DNA of 64,000 nt from Hominenteromicrobium mulieris. Its GTDB lineage: Bacteria > Bacillota > Clostridia > Oscillospirales > Acutalibacteraceae. The DNA is taken from assembly GCF_020687165.1 (NCBI RefSeq), contig NZ_JAJEQC010000003.1; one strand, given 5' to 3'. Below, one piece after another: positions 7,979 through 16,083 of the stretch. Numbering within the stretch: position 1 is the stretch's first letter; every line of letters starts with the position of its first letter. The notes below the pieces were generated by a model. It was given only the letters and a program-made list of their open reading frames with translations, searched no databases and was not told the origin of the DNA. Made by a program: the position numbers and the translations under genes.

Positions 7979-8176
7979 ATGAAGATACGCAAAAGACCGA
8001 TTACTGCGGCTGATGATCTGTCTGTGAACCGTTGTACGTTTACCCCGGAAGATGTTGCCGCTTTTCTTTCGCAAATCTATGAGCTTCAAGGTCTTGGAAT
8101 TTCTCTCAATGAGAATGCAGATGGATGCGCCGAATTTACGATTGGCGACTCTGTTTATAACATCGCTAACCTCTAA
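7979..8176 (+). CDS. Small hypothetical protein of the element
   Basis: A 65-aa protein with no recognised domain. It has a basic N-terminus (MKIRKRPITAADD), is then acidic, with no membrane segment and no cysteine motif apart from two isolated Cys. A strong GGAAGGAGG site with good spacing supports translation, and a terminator follows at 8197-8236. It lies alone between the XRE regulator and the primase gene. Confidence 0.6.
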   Translation: MKIRKRPITAADDLSVNRCTFTPEDVAAFLSQIYELQGLGISLNENADGCAEFTIGDSVYNIANL

Positions 8177-8196
8177 CCTGAAAGCTTACTGTACAG

Positions 8197-8236
8197 AAAA
8201 AGCCATTGAACCCCGATTTTGGATTCAATGGCTTTT
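8197..8236. terminator. Bidirectional terminator between convergent genes
   Basis: AAAAGCCATTGAA pairs with TTCAATGGCTTTT over a 14-base loop, with T-runs on both sides. It serves the small gene ending at 8176 and possibly the primase gene ending at 8303. Confidence 0.75.
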
Positions 8237-8302
8237 GTTATACAATATATTCCTTAATAGAATTTATTTGGAAATAATACCGTCATTATCTCCACATCTC
8301 CA

Positions 8303-10573
8303 TTAAAACTCCACTTCCTCATCTTGGTCTTCTTTATCTTCCTGAATATATGGAGGTAATTGAGATATTTTTTCGTTTTCTATCGTAATGAGACTTCCCT
8401 TCGCAGTCGATTTGATGGTAAAATTAATCCCGACGTTCTTTAGGTTACTATGTAATTCATTGAGCTTGCGTGACAACGCATTGGCTGCCGGCGGAACCGC
8501 CCTTGTTCCTAAGCCGGTTTCATCGGCTGCCGTACGCAAATAGTTCCATAACTCTGAAACTAAGCCCTTCCATTCTCTTTTGTTTTCCATAAAGTCGATC
8601 ATCAAGGTGGCTACGCTGTCCGAACTGATCAACTCATAATTGCTCTTTTCGCGATTCGCATTGTACTCTGAAAGGAATTTCTCCCCCTGACCGCCTAAGG
8701 CTTCTCCGATTGCATACCCCCAACGGCAAAAGTCGGCCATTCGAGGCAATTTTCTCAAATGAACATCTGGGTAAATGCGCATCGCTTTCGAGAGCACGTC
8801 GAACACTCCGCCGAGAATATCCGGCAGGTCTTCTTCAAATTCCTGTTCAAGTTCCGTTAGCTCTCGCCTATCTTCTTCATCGACACGAGACAGCTCTAAA
8901 AGAATGGAACGATCTAATAAATCAGAGCTGTTTGCCACATTATTGATTCCGTTAATAGCCAGACATCTCTTGAACAAGAAGAAATGGCTTTCATCGTCCG
9001 TATACAATTTTCTGGATTGAACTGCTTCACCCGTTATGGCTCTGCAAAATAAATCGCTCGTATCTTGGTTGATTTTAGAAAGATTATCGAACGGCAAAAA
9101 CCAGTGTTCCTGCAAGCCTATTAACTTTGACGGCATATCTTTATGTAAAGATAGAGTTTTTACGATCGACGGGTCGATGGCTTTCTTCAAAAAAGTACAA
9201 GCCGTCGTCTTCGCAGCGCCCTTTTCGCCAAAAACGATTATTGCGCTATGTACGATGTCTGGTACAAAGCAGCTGACAAACCAACACAAAAACAGGGTTT
9301 TCTGGTTCTTGATGTTGATGTATTTCAAGATTTTCTGAATATCTCCGTTTTTGCGCGGCAAACACTGCTCTTTTTGATGGTTATATCGATCGAATAGTAT
9401 TTTATCTTCCTCTCTGATCTCCCACCCTTCTTCTGTAATTTTTACAAATTTCCAATCTTCCGTTCTCAAATCATACCAAAAGGCATTCTCTGCTTTTCCG
9501 ACTCGGTTATAGAGCTTCACCTTTTTGCTATTTTCAAAAAGCGTTTTGCCTTTTAAGTATAAAGCCACTTGTTTCGTGTTCTCCGATTTTAGTCCACTTT
9601 GTGTCTTTTCACGATACACATAGGATGCATACGTGTTAAATTCTCCGCTCTCGATTTTCATAACCTTCAAATGCTTATTTTGTCTAAGCGCAATGTACGG
9701 CTCATTATTTTCGCTGTTGATAAACAGTGTTGCACCTTGCTCTTGGAGAATTTCCAGTAAAGTATTTTCTTGTGTTTTATTTTTACCCGATTTTCTTTTT
9801 TGGGGTTCCGATTTCAATTCTGTGCTTTCATCCTGTTCCAAAATATCCAAATAAGGCAAATCATCCACTTCCTCCATAGAGTGTCCCGCTTTCAGCCAGT
9901 CGTATACATCGCCTTTAGGCGGCAAGCCGGGCAGACAAACAATTTTTGCATTCGGAATATTCTCCACAATTTTCTTCGCGTATTTCATTCCGGGTTTATC
10001 ATTATCCGGAAGAATGACGACCTCTTTACCCATGAAGTAATCCTGATATTCCGAAAGCCATTTTGACCCGGAACCGCAGTTAAGCGTGGTTGCAACTCTT
10101 CCTGCCTGAATAACCGCGTCCGCACACTTTTCTCCTTCGACGAAGTAGACCTTCTGAGCACGAATGACCTCCGGCAAATTGTACGGAACCGGCTTTTTAT
10201 CGCCAAGTCCCTTTTCCCCGTTCGGGCGTACAAAAGAAAAACTCTTTTTCCCATCCGCTTTATCGAAACGATTTTTGGTATAAGCGATAGAACCATCCGC
10301 ATTGTAATAAGTATAGACCGTTTTGCTCATAGTATTTGTTTCATTCCTTTCATCATTGTCATACATATCTTTTAGTTTTAGCCCCACGTTATTCAGAATA
10401 TCTTCCGCTTTGCACCCGGCAAAGCAGTTGAGTAAAATCTGTTTTCTGTCTTTTGAAAGTCCAATAGACAAGCTGGGGCTATGATCGTCGTGCGCAGGGC
10501 AAATTGCCATGTACTGATTTTCAGATACCTGCTTTACACCCTGAAATTTTAATAGTAAATCTTGAATTTTCAT
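8303..10573 (-). CDS. Primase-helicase replication protein
   Basis: A 756-aa protein, probably primes and unwinds DNA for replication of the excised element. It has a CHC2-type zinc finger (CPAHDDHSPS and CFAGC, residues ~25-54), a TOPRIM domain (VEGEKCADA near 145, LPDNDKPG near 190), a central region, and a P-loop ATPase (FGEKGAAKTT near 447) with a Walker-B-like LPFDNLSK. This fused layout is typical of plasmid, phage and island replication proteins. It follows a 52-aa gene. It is the largest gene of the element and argues for a replicating circular stage. Confidence 0.85.
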   Translation of the reverse strand: MKIQDLLLKFQGVKQVSENQYMAICPAHDDHSPSLSIGLSKDRKQILLNCFAGCKAEDILNNVGLKLKDMYDNDERNETNTMSKTVYTYYNADGSIAYTKNRFDKADGKKSFSFVRPNGEKGLGDKKPVPYNLPEVIRAQKVYFVEGEKCADAVIQAGRVATTLNCGSGSKWLSEYQDYFMGKEVVILPDNDKPGMKYAKKIVENIPNAKIVCLPGLPPKGDVYDWLKAGHSMEEVDDLPYLDILEQDESTELKSEPQKRKSGKNKTQENTLLEILQEQGATLFINSENNEPYIALRQNKHLKVMKIESGEFNTYASYVYREKTQSGLKSENTKQVALYLKGKTLFENSKKVKLYNRVGKAENAFWYDLRTEDWKFVKITEEGWEIREEDKILFDRYNHQKEQCLPRKNGDIQKILKYINIKNQKTLFLCWFVSCFVPDIVHSAIIVFGEKGAAKTTACTFLKKAIDPSIVKTLSLHKDMPSKLIGLQEHWFLPFDNLSKINQDTSDLFCRAITGEAVQSRKLYTDDESHFFLFKRCLAINGINNVANSSDLLDRSILLELSRVDEEDRRELTELEQEFEEDLPDILGGVFDVLSKAMRIYPDVHLRKLPRMADFCRWGYAIGEALGGQGEKFLSEYNANREKSNYELISSDSVATLMIDFMENKREWKGLVSELWNYLRTAADETGLGTRAVPPAANALSRKLNELHSNLKNVGINFTIKSTAKGSLITIENEKISQLPPYIQEDKEDQDEEVEF

Positions 10574-10597
10574 TTTTTACTCTTCCTTTCATTTGAT

Positions 10598-10756
10598 TTA
10601 GTTTTTGGAGGTGTTTTCACGGCTGCTTGTGTTTTTCACCTCCTTCGTTTCGTCTTTCTGCTTTCTTTTTGCACTTTCGATTTCTCGTGATAGTACATCA
10701 AAGCATTCGATTGCAAATTCTCTTGCGAGTTTCGTTGAAATTGTGAAGTCAGTCAT
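10598..10756 (-). CDS. Small hypothetical protein upstream of the primase
   Basis: A 52-aa protein (starts MTDFTISTKLAREFAIECFD) that is helical, with a strongly charged C-terminal half. The ATG at 10756 sits behind TTTGGAGGG. A longer reading to 10822 has no ribosome site and would run into the divergent promoter. It ends 24 bp before the primase gene and is probably cotranscribed. Function unknown. Confidence 0.6.
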   Translation of the reverse strand: MTDFTISTKLAREFAIECFDVLSREIESAKRKQKDETKEVKNTSSRENTSKN

Positions 10757-10822
10757 CTTGACAACCCTCCAAAAATTTTTTGTTTTGTGCTGCCTATAAC
10801 TGATATTCACAATTAAATTCAC

Positions 10823-10851
10823 TTGACGGAACTAAACGGGTATAGTATTCT
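10823..10851 (+). promoter_or_regulatory. Promoter of the transposase-like gene
   Basis: TTGACG (10823-10828), a 17-bp spacer and TATTCT (10846-10851). It places transcription start just before the GAAAGGGA ribosome site and excludes upstream start codons for the gene. Confidence 0.65.
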
Positions 10852-10873
10852 ATTAAATAAGAAAGGGATGTTT

Positions 10874-11698
10874 ATGGAACTAAATTTAAGCATGAATACA
10901 TCTGATTACGAATGCAGAGAATATCTGGCTTCCATACGATGGAAAAACGGGTTTACGTGTCCGCGCTGCGGTTGTGCTGAAGCTTGGGAAACGAAAGAGG
11001 TCAAATATAAATGTAAGAAATGCGGATATAAAATGTCTGTTACCGCCGGGACGATTTTTCAAGATTCACACACGCCGTTAGAGAAATGGTTTGCCGCCAT
11101 AGATTTGATAAACGCATCAAACGGAATAATCACGGCAAGTTTTCTCCAAAACAAATTAAAATTGGGCAGTAACCGCACCGCCCAAAGAATGACACATTTT
11201 ATTAAAAGAGCTCTTGTAAGAACACAAATCAGAAAATACAGAAGAGCACCCGCAGAGATGTTAAACTTGCCCGTAGAAATCGATGTCATTCCGATCGTCA
11301 TTACGCGCGAGCACTTTTTCGTAATTACCGCTGTTGAAAAGCTTGGCAATCGTACCGGCCGTATTCAGATCAAACAAACCGATAACAGTCCGCAGGAATT
11401 TGCAGATTTTATCCGAAATACGATTAAAGTAAACACTTCTCAAAATGGGCAAAAGAAAATCGGTATTATTTGCCCCAAGATTTTGCCAAGTGAAATACGT
11501 GAAGAATATAATCAACTAATAAAGAATTCACGTTATGCCTATAACGCTTCTAAAAACGTGTCTTCAAAATTCAAGAAATATATAAGTGAACGTTATCATG
11601 GAAACTTCGACGTCTGCTGCAAAAATTTCTGTATTACGCAAAACGCAAGATTTACTTCTGTTTCTTTTGAAGAAATTCTCGAAATCATGTTAAAATAA
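10874..11698 (+). CDS. IS1595/ISXO2-like transposase homologue, probably inactive
   Basis: A 274-aa protein. It starts with a zinc ribbon (CPRCGC...YKCKKCGYKMSVTAGTIFQDSHTPLEKWF), diagnostic of IS1595/ISXO2-type transposases. A region with the RNase H-like fold spacing follows (EIDVIPIVITREHFFVITAVE). The first Asp is present, but I cannot find the second Asp or final Glu in their usual context (no DETYVGG-like motif). No terminal inverted repeats flank the gene. It may be a domesticated DNA-binding protein or a decayed transposase. ATG at 10874 chosen from promoter and ribosome site. Confidence 0.65.
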   Translation: MELNLSMNTSDYECREYLASIRWKNGFTCPRCGCAEAWETKEVKYKCKKCGYKMSVTAGTIFQDSHTPLEKWFAAIDLINASNGIITASFLQNKLKLGSNRTAQRMTHFIKRALVRTQIRKYRRAPAEMLNLPVEIDVIPIVITREHFFVITAVEKLGNRTGRIQIKQTDNSPQEFADFIRNTIKVNTSQNGQKKIGIICPKILPSEIREEYNQLIKNSRYAYNASKNVSSKFKKYISERYHGNFDVCCKNFCITQNARFTSVSFEEILEIMLK

Positions 11699-11774
11699 AA
11701 AAAGACGGCACTGCCATACAGACAGTACCGCCTAAGCGTTCATATTTACATTTCATTGCAAAGATTTGCAAAAG

Positions 11775-11812
11775 CCAAAGCCCCCAAGAAAGAAGATTTC
11801 TTGAGGGCTTTG
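11775..11812. terminator. Terminator at the right end of the element
   Basis: AAAGCCCCCAAGAAA pairs with TTTCTTGAGGGCTTT (one mismatch) with a 6-base loop. It lies 14 bp inside the right attachment core. Read on the minus strand it would terminate the tRNA; on the plus strand it would terminate the transposase-like gene. It replaces the tRNA terminator displaced to 2246. Confidence 0.65.
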
Positions 11813-11825
11813 TTTAATATTGCTC

Positions 11826-11835
11826 TGGTGGGCCA
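11826..11835. repeat. Right attachment core of the integrative element
   Basis: TGGTGGGCCA, identical to 2281-2290 and equal to the last ten bases of the tRNA. Identity stops on both sides, so the shared core is 10 bp. Confidence 0.7.
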
Positions 11836-11902
11836 TCAGGGACTCGAACCTTGGACCAACCGGTTATGAGCCGGTAGCTCTAACCAACTGAGCTAATGGC
11901 CC
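11826..11902 (-). tRNA. tRNA with CAU anticodon, probably tRNA-Ile2 (lysidine)
   Basis: 77 nt including encoded CCA. Acceptor stem GGGCCAT/ATGGCCC, D arm AGCTCAGTTGGTTAGAGCT, anticodon loop CTCATAA, and T arm with GGTTCGAGTCC. The CTCATAA loop and A after the anticodon resemble tRNA-Ile2, which reads AUA after conversion of C34 to lysidine. An elongator tRNA-Met is the alternative. Its 3' end is the attachment site of the element at lower coordinates, and the sequence remains intact. Confidence 0.88.
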
Positions 11903-11924
11903 GACTATATATCGGAACTTAGCA

Positions 11925-11953
11925 ATTATAGCACAAACAGCATATAATTGCAA
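11925..11953 (-). promoter_or_regulatory. tRNA promoter
   Basis: On the minus strand TTGCAA (11948-11953), a 17-bp spacer and TATAAT (11925-11930), 22 bp before the tRNA 5' end. Confidence 0.75.
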
Positions 11954-12036
11954 GACCTAAATTCACCCGTGCGAAAAGAAAAAGGAGAGCCGCAAAACGA
12001 CTCTCCCGTTCTTTACAGGTTTATATGACCCGAAAA

Positions 12037-12474
12037 TTATTCCTTATTGCAGTCGCAGTTTTCGCCGCAATCGCAGGAATCGTCTTCTTCGAGGTCGAAC
12101 TCCAGCGTTTCGCCGCAGTTCGGGCAATCGATGGAGCCCTCATCGAGCATTTCTTCGTTGAGCTCGATGGTATCGCCGCACTTCGGGCAGGTGACTTCGT
12201 AATAGCATTCGTCTTCCCATGCGTCGTCATCGTCATCGTCATCGTCCTCGTCGATGTCGTAGAACTCTTCTTCCAGCTCGCCGAGGTCTTCGTCGATCTC
12301 GTCTACCTGGCCGCTGAGCTCATCGTATGCGTCTTCCATTTCCTCAACGGAAAGGGAGAGGTCATCGAGCAGGTCAACGATCGCGTTGAAGAGCTTCGTC
12401 TCCTTCGCATTCGGGTCCAGATCCATGCCTTCCATCAAACCGCGGATGTATGCCGCTTTCTCGGAATTTGTCAT
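12037..12474 (-). CDS. Acidic zinc-ribbon protein (CD1247-like)
   Basis: A 145-aa protein. The N-terminal helical part (EKAAYIRGLMEGMDLDPNAKETKLFNAIVDLLDDL) matches the conserved domain of the clostridial CD1247-like family. It then has a long Asp/Glu tract and a C-terminal four-Cys zinc ribbon (CPKCGD...CPNCGETLEF), plus a Cys-Asp tail. The ATG at 12474 is chosen over one nine residues earlier because GGAAAGATAGG lies before it. It lies downstream of efp. Its role is unknown; a transcription- or translation-associated factor is one guess. Confidence 0.75.
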   Translation of the reverse strand: MTNSEKAAYIRGLMEGMDLDPNAKETKLFNAIVDLLDDLSLSVEEMEDAYDELSGQVDEIDEDLGELEEEFYDIDEDDDDDDDDAWEDECYYEVTCPKCGDTIELNEEMLDEGSIDCPNCGETLEFDLEEDDSCDCGENCDCNKE

Positions 12475-12564
12475 GCTTGCACCTATCTTTCCGGCAGGCA
12501 AACGCGCTGCCTAATGTAGGGCTTTCGCCCCGGGTGTTTCGGCGTATGGAACAAGGAAAAACGC

Positions 12565-13122
12565 TTATGCGCGCTCCATGTACTCGCCGGTTCTGGTATC
12601 GACGCGGATCATTTCGCCTTCGTTGATGAAGATCGGAACCTTGATCTCTGCGCCGGTCTCCAGCGTAGCGGGCTTCGTGACGTTCGTAGCGGTATCGCCC
12701 TTCACGCCCGGCTCGGTCTCTGTGACCTGAAGCTCAACAAAGTTCGGCGGCTCAATGCCGAAAACGTTGCCCTTGTAGGAGAGCACCTTGCAAACCATGT
12801 TTTCCTTCACAAAGCGGAAGTTGTCGCCGAGGACATTCGGGCTGATCGGCAGCTGCTCATAGGTCTCGCTGTCCATGAAATAGTACAGGTCGCCGTCATT
12901 GTAGAGATACTCCATGTCCTTTCTCTCAATGAAAGCGGTCGGATACTTATCGTTCGGGTTGAACGTCTTTTCCGTCACGGCACCGGAAATCACGTTGCGG
13001 ATCTTGGTGCGGACGAACGCCGCGCCCTTACCGGGCTTGACGTGCTGGAATTCAATGATCGAGTAAACGTTGCCGTCCATTTCAAAGGTGACGCCGTTTC
13101 TGAAATCGCCTGCGGTTACCAT
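12565..13122 (-). CDS. efp: Translation elongation factor P
   Basis: A 185-aa protein of normal length that relieves ribosome stalling at polyproline stretches. N-terminal KOW domain (TAGDFRNGVTFEMDGNVYSIIEFQHVKPGKGAAFVRTK) with the loop lysine in KPGKGA, followed by two OB domains ending in RVDTRTGEYMERA. Start ATG behind GGAGG. It has its own promoter and lies downstream of an M24 peptidase gene, the common Firmicutes pairing. Confidence 0.97.
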   Translation of the reverse strand: MVTAGDFRNGVTFEMDGNVYSIIEFQHVKPGKGAAFVRTKIRNVISGAVTEKTFNPNDKYPTAFIERKDMEYLYNDGDLYYFMDSETYEQLPISPNVLGDNFRFVKENMVCKVLSYKGNVFGIEPPNFVELQVTETEPGVKGDTATNVTKPATLETGAEIKVPIFINEGEMIRVDTRTGEYMERA

Positions 13123-13154
13123 ATAGATAATACCTCCAAATTTTTCTTAGGTCT

Positions 13155-13183
13155 ATTGTATAACAGAAAGTGGCTTTTTTCAA
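13155..13183 (-). promoter_or_regulatory. efp promoter
   Basis: Minus strand TTGAAA (13178-13183), a 17-bp spacer and TACAAT (13155-13160), 32 bp before the efp start. It lies between the peptidase stop and efp. Confidence 0.65.
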
Positions 13184-13220
13184 GAAAAAACCGTTCTGTT
13201 TCTCCGTTTTTTCGGAAATT

Positions 13221-14300
13221 TTACAGGATGATGAGCTCCTTCGGGGAATGCGTGAGGCTGCGGCAGCCGTCATCTGTGATGAGCAGCATGTCTTCAATGC
13301 GCACGCCGCACTTGCCCGGGATGTAGATGCCCGGCTCGTCGGTGATGACCATGCCCGGCTCACAGATGGTCTCATCGGTCTTATTGAAGCGCGGCCACTC
13401 GTGAATCTCGAAGCCTACGCCGTGGCCGAGGCCGTGACCGAACGTGTTCGGGTACGGGGTCTCGATGATGTCGCGCGCGATCTTATCCACATCGCAGCAG
13501 CGCATGCCCGGGCGTGCGCCGTCGATAACGGCGAGCTGTGCTTTTAAAACCGTGTTGTAGATGGCTCTCTGCTCATCGTTTACATAGCCGAGCGCGACGG
13601 TACGAGTCATATCGGAATGATAGCCCGCGAGCATAGCGCCGGTATCCATGGTGATGAGATCGCCTTTTTTGATCTGTGTGTTGCCCGGAATGCCGTGGCA
13701 CTGCGAGCCGTTTGCGCCGGTGACAACGATGGGGTTGAACGCATTGCCGTCTGCACCCTCTTTGCGCATGAAGAACTCAATCTCCAGCGCGATTTCGCGC
13801 TCCGTTACGCCTTCCTTGATATAGGGGAGGATGTGCTCAAACGTAGCGTCTGTGATGGCCTGTGCGTCACAGATTCTCTTCACTTCCTCATCGCTCTTGA
13901 CGATGCGCTGCTTGCGGATGGCATCGTCCAAGGTCGTATTCAAAATCGCCTTAGCGCCGCACTCTTCGGAGAGCTGCTCAAAACGCTTCGCATGACCGTA
14001 GGGCAGAGCGGCGTATTCCATGTACACCTCGGTGATGCCGTGCTTTTTCAGAAGCGTCTTATAGGTTTCGTTAAGCGAGGTGAACTCCACAACCTCCACA
14101 TTTTGCGCCTTGGCGCGTGCGGCCTCGGTGTAACGGAAATCGAGGAGATAATAAGCCTGCTCGGAAGTGAGCAGCAGTGCGCCGTCTGTGGACGGGAACG
14201 CCGTGAGGTAATAGAGGTTCGTTTCGGAAACGATCAGCGCCGCTTTTTTGCTATCGCCGCCGATGACAGAATTGGTAAGACGTTCGATCGGATTGCTCAT
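13221..14300 (-). CDS. Xaa-Pro aminopeptidase-like M24 metallopeptidase
   Basis: A 359-aa cytosolic dimetal peptidase that removes residues next to proline. The N-terminal creatinase-like domain (residues 1-130) is followed by the pita-bread fold with metal ligands in MDTGAMLAGYHSDMTRT (two Asp), GHGLGHGVGFEIHE (His), and Glu residues in TDEPGIYIPG and GVRIEDML. Length fits PepP/PepQ of Firmicutes. Start behind AAAGGGG. Upstream of efp. Confidence 0.92.
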   Translation of the reverse strand: MSNPIERLTNSVIGGDSKKAALIVSETNLYYLTAFPSTDGALLLTSEQAYYLLDFRYTEAARAKAQNVEVVEFTSLNETYKTLLKKHGITEVYMEYAALPYGHAKRFEQLSEECGAKAILNTTLDDAIRKQRIVKSDEEVKRICDAQAITDATFEHILPYIKEGVTEREIALEIEFFMRKEGADGNAFNPIVVTGANGSQCHGIPGNTQIKKGDLITMDTGAMLAGYHSDMTRTVALGYVNDEQRAIYNTVLKAQLAVIDGARPGMRCCDVDKIARDIIETPYPNTFGHGLGHGVGFEIHEWPRFNKTDETICEPGMVITDEPGIYIPGKCGVRIEDMLLITDDGCRSLTHSPKELIIL

Positions 14301-14339
14301 TGATAATTCCCCTTTCTAATGTGTACCCAAAGGTGCCCT

Positions 14340-14864
14340 TTATGCTTTGCTTTTTACCGTTTCTTCCCCGGCCGTGAGCCGCGTATAGTGCGGGCGCAAA
14401 AAGCCTTCCAGACTGCGCTTGAAGCGCACCGTGGCGGAAGGATCCGGCGACAGGGGGTCAAGTAAAACCGACCGCATTCCGCAAAGGTTTGCGCCGAGGA
14501 TATCGGTAAAGATCTGGTCGCCCACGACAAGGCATTCCCTGCGGGGCGTGCCGGCCATTTTCTTTGCGCGCAGGTAGCCGAGTGGAAACGGCTTGCACGC
14601 GAACGAAACGAACGGCAGATTGAACTGCGCGGCAAAGGGCGCCACACGTTTTTTGTAATTGTTGGAAACAACGATCAGCTTGACGCCGCTTGCCGTTACG
14701 CTTTGTGCCCACGCCCGCACGCCGGGGAACGGCGTCTGCGAGCCGTGCGGCGACATGGTATTATCCACATCGAGCACGATCATGTGCACATTGAGCGCTT
14801 TTAAAAGCTCGGGCGTAAGCTCCGTCACGCAGTGGAGCGTGCCGGTCGGTTTAAATACCGCCAT
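14340..14864 (-). CDS. YqeG family HAD phosphatase
   Basis: A 174-aa HAD-superfamily protein: DVDNTMSPHG (nucleophile region with DxDxT), VVSNNYKKR (motif II), KPFPLGYLRAKK (motif III Lys), and GDQIFTDILGANLCGM (motif IV). It belongs to the YqeG/YqeG-like IIIA phosphatases, related to mitochondrial PGP phosphatase GEP4, although function in Firmicutes is not settled. Start behind GGAGG. It is located between pepP and rpsU and separated from rpsU by a terminator. Confidence 0.9.
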   Translation of the reverse strand: MAVFKPTGTLHCVTELTPELLKALNVHMIVLDVDNTMSPHGSQTPFPGVRAWAQSVTASGVKLIVVSNNYKKRVAPFAAQFNLPFVSFACKPFPLGYLRAKKMAGTPRRECLVVGDQIFTDILGANLCGMRSVLLDPLSPDPSATVRFKRSLEGFLRPHYTRLTAGEETVKSKA

Positions 14865-14916
14865 AGCTTCGGTCTTTGCCTCCTGTGTTGCTCGGGAAAA
14901 ACCCGTTTACACAAAA

Positions 14917-14937
14917 AAGCGGGCAAAAAGCCCGCTT
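14917..14937 (-). terminator. rpsU terminator
   Basis: AAGCGGGC pairs perfectly with GCCCGCTT around AAAAA, with a T-run on the minus strand, 12 bp after the rpsU stop. Confidence 0.8.
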
Positions 14938-14949
14938 CTTCACGTTTGA

Positions 14950-15126
14950 TTATTTGTACTTGCGCTTGCGAGCTGCTTCGGACTTCTTCTTGCGCTTAAC
15001 GGAAGGCTTTTCGTAAGCCTCTCTCTTGCGAACTTCCTGAATAACGCCCGCTCTTGCGCACTGCTTCTTAAAGCGTCTGAGTGCGCTCTCCAAAGATTCG
15101 TTGTCTTTGATTCTGATTTCAGCCAT
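14950..15126 (-). CDS. rpsU: 30S ribosomal protein S21
   Basis: A 58-aa protein starting MAEIRIKDNESLESALRRF, with the conserved KKQCARAGVIQEVRKREAYEKP core and a strongly basic tail ending KRKYK. Length and sequence are those of S21, which joins the 30S platform near the 3' end of 16S rRNA. ATG behind GGGAGGG; own promoter upstream and terminator downstream. Confidence 0.97.
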   Translation of the reverse strand: MAEIRIKDNESLESALRRFKKQCARAGVIQEVRKREAYEKPSVKRKKKSEAARKRKYK

Positions 15127-15194
15127 CTATATCCCTCCCATCCGCCATCAGGCAGGGGTTTGTATTTGTTACTTAGCACGAAATAACACAAATA

Positions 15195-15223
15195 ATTATA
15201 GTGGCAGGGGGCAAAAAAGTCAA
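15195..15223 (-). promoter_or_regulatory. rpsU promoter
   Basis: Minus strand TTGACT (15218-15223), a 17-bp spacer and TATAAT (15195-15200), about 68 bp before the start codon. Confidence 0.75.
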
Positions 15224-15478
15224 GGCTTTTTTTCCGAAAAATAGAAGAAATCCGTTTCTCTTTGCAAAAAAATCCGTTTAGGGCCGTTTATTTGCCTTTT
15301 AAAGCGGTGCTGCACGAGTTTTTGGGGCTTCTCTTCCCCTGCTTTGCGACTTTTATGATTAGGCGGAAAACGCAGTGTGGCTTTGCGGCTTTGTCATAAG
15401 TTTTTTCTTGTTTTTGCTTTTCGGCAATCTGCAAAAATGCTGATGGAAAAATTTTTCAACTGAATTTTGCCCAAAACA
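15224..15478. other. Non-coding stretch between divergent promoters
   Basis: The 15127-15560 gap holds the rpsU leader and promoter on the left and the BlaI-like gene promoter on the right. The central part is T-rich with no convincing gene, hairpin or repeat that I could see. Confidence 0.5.
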
Positions 15479-15508
15479 TTGACAAGCGCGAGCGTTATAT
15501 TATATAAT
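15479..15508 (+). promoter_or_regulatory. Promoter of the BlaI-like regulator
   Basis: TTGACA (15479-15484), an 18-bp spacer and TATAAT (15503-15508), 52 bp before the ATG. Confidence 0.75.
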
Positions 15509-15560
15509 ACCTCCATAAAACCCTGCGCAAATTCCTACTAAAGCGAGGTTACGGATTTAT

Positions 15561-15968
15561 ATGAAAAAGACGGCGCTTACAAAAAGCGAAAGCGAAGTCA
15601 TGTATCTTTTGTGGCACACGGACCGTGCGCTTTCCGCGGCGGAAATGGTCGCGCTTTCCCCACAGAAGACCTGGAAGGACAGCTACATTCACCTGATGGT
15701 GAACTCTCTTTTAAAAAAAGGGATGATCACCCCGGCCGGCTTTGTGAAGACGCTTCGCAATTATGCGCGCACCTTTGCACCGTGCATGACAGAGGAGGAG
15801 TATGCCCAGTTACAGCTGCGCGACACGACGATTCAGGATCCCGCGCTCGTGGCGCCGTTCCTCTCCGCAATGATCGACACGGCGGATGACCCGGCTTCGA
15901 TGATTGACGAGCTCATTGCAATGCTGCAAAAGAAGCGTGAAAAATTGGCCGCGAAAAAACAAACATGA
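15561..15968 (+). CDS. BlaI/MecI/CopY-type transcriptional regulator
   Basis: A 135-aa protein. The N-terminal winged helix (LTKSESEVMYLLWHTDRALSAAEMVALSP...DSYIHLMVNSLLKKGMI) matches the penicillinase-repressor fold, and the C-terminal helices could dimerise. No BlaR1/MecR1-like sensor protease lies next to it, so its inducer is unknown. It stands alone between its own promoter and a terminator. Confidence 0.8.
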   Translation: MKKTALTKSESEVMYLLWHTDRALSAAEMVALSPQKTWKDSYIHLMVNSLLKKGMITPAGFVKTLRNYARTFAPCMTEEEYAQLQLRDTTIQDPALVAPFLSAMIDTADDPASMIDELIAMLQKKREKLAAKKQT

Positions 15969-15979
15969 CGGACAAACCG

Positions 15980-16009
15980 GAAGGCAGAGCACATCATCGC
16001 TCTGCCTTC
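15980..16009 (+). terminator. Terminator of the BlaI-like gene
   Basis: GAAGGCAGAGC pairs perfectly with GCTCTGCCTTC over an 8-base loop, followed by TGTTTTG. Confidence 0.75.
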
Positions 16010-16021
16010 TGTTTTGTAATG

Positions 16022-16082
16022 ATATAGCAAGCTTCACTTGCATTGTCCGAAGGGCAATATCACCCGCCGCAGGCGAATACAA
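16022..16082. repeat. Cluster of short hairpins, REP-like
   Basis: Three tandem mini-hairpins: GCAAG-cttca-CTTGC, a TTGTCC-gaa-GGGCAA-type stem, and CGCC-gca-GGCG, spaced by short AT segments. The pattern resembles dispersed intergenic palindromic repeats common in gut Clostridia. Only one copy lies in this window, so repetitiveness is not shown here. Confidence 0.5.
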
Positions 16083-16083
16083 T

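Larger units (their letters stand above)
2281..11835. mobile_element. tRNA-targeted integrative element (~9.55 kb)
   Basis: The direct repeat TGGTGGGCCA occurs at 2281-2290 and 11826-11835. The right copy is the 3' end, including CCA, of a tRNA gene. The left copy abuts a terminator that suits that tRNA. Between them lie a large serine recombinase, a resolvase, XRE regulators and a primase-helicase, with lower GC than the flanking host genes. No relaxase, type IV secretion or phage structural genes are present. Either it moves by borrowed machinery or it is only integrative. Exact boundaries are inferred from the repeat. Confidence 0.8.

Noticed and set aside
12225..12260. GAT/ATC triplet run, possible tandem repeat or CRISPR-like sequence
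   Set aside because: It codes for the Asp tract of the acidic zinc protein; there are no spacers or longer repeat units.
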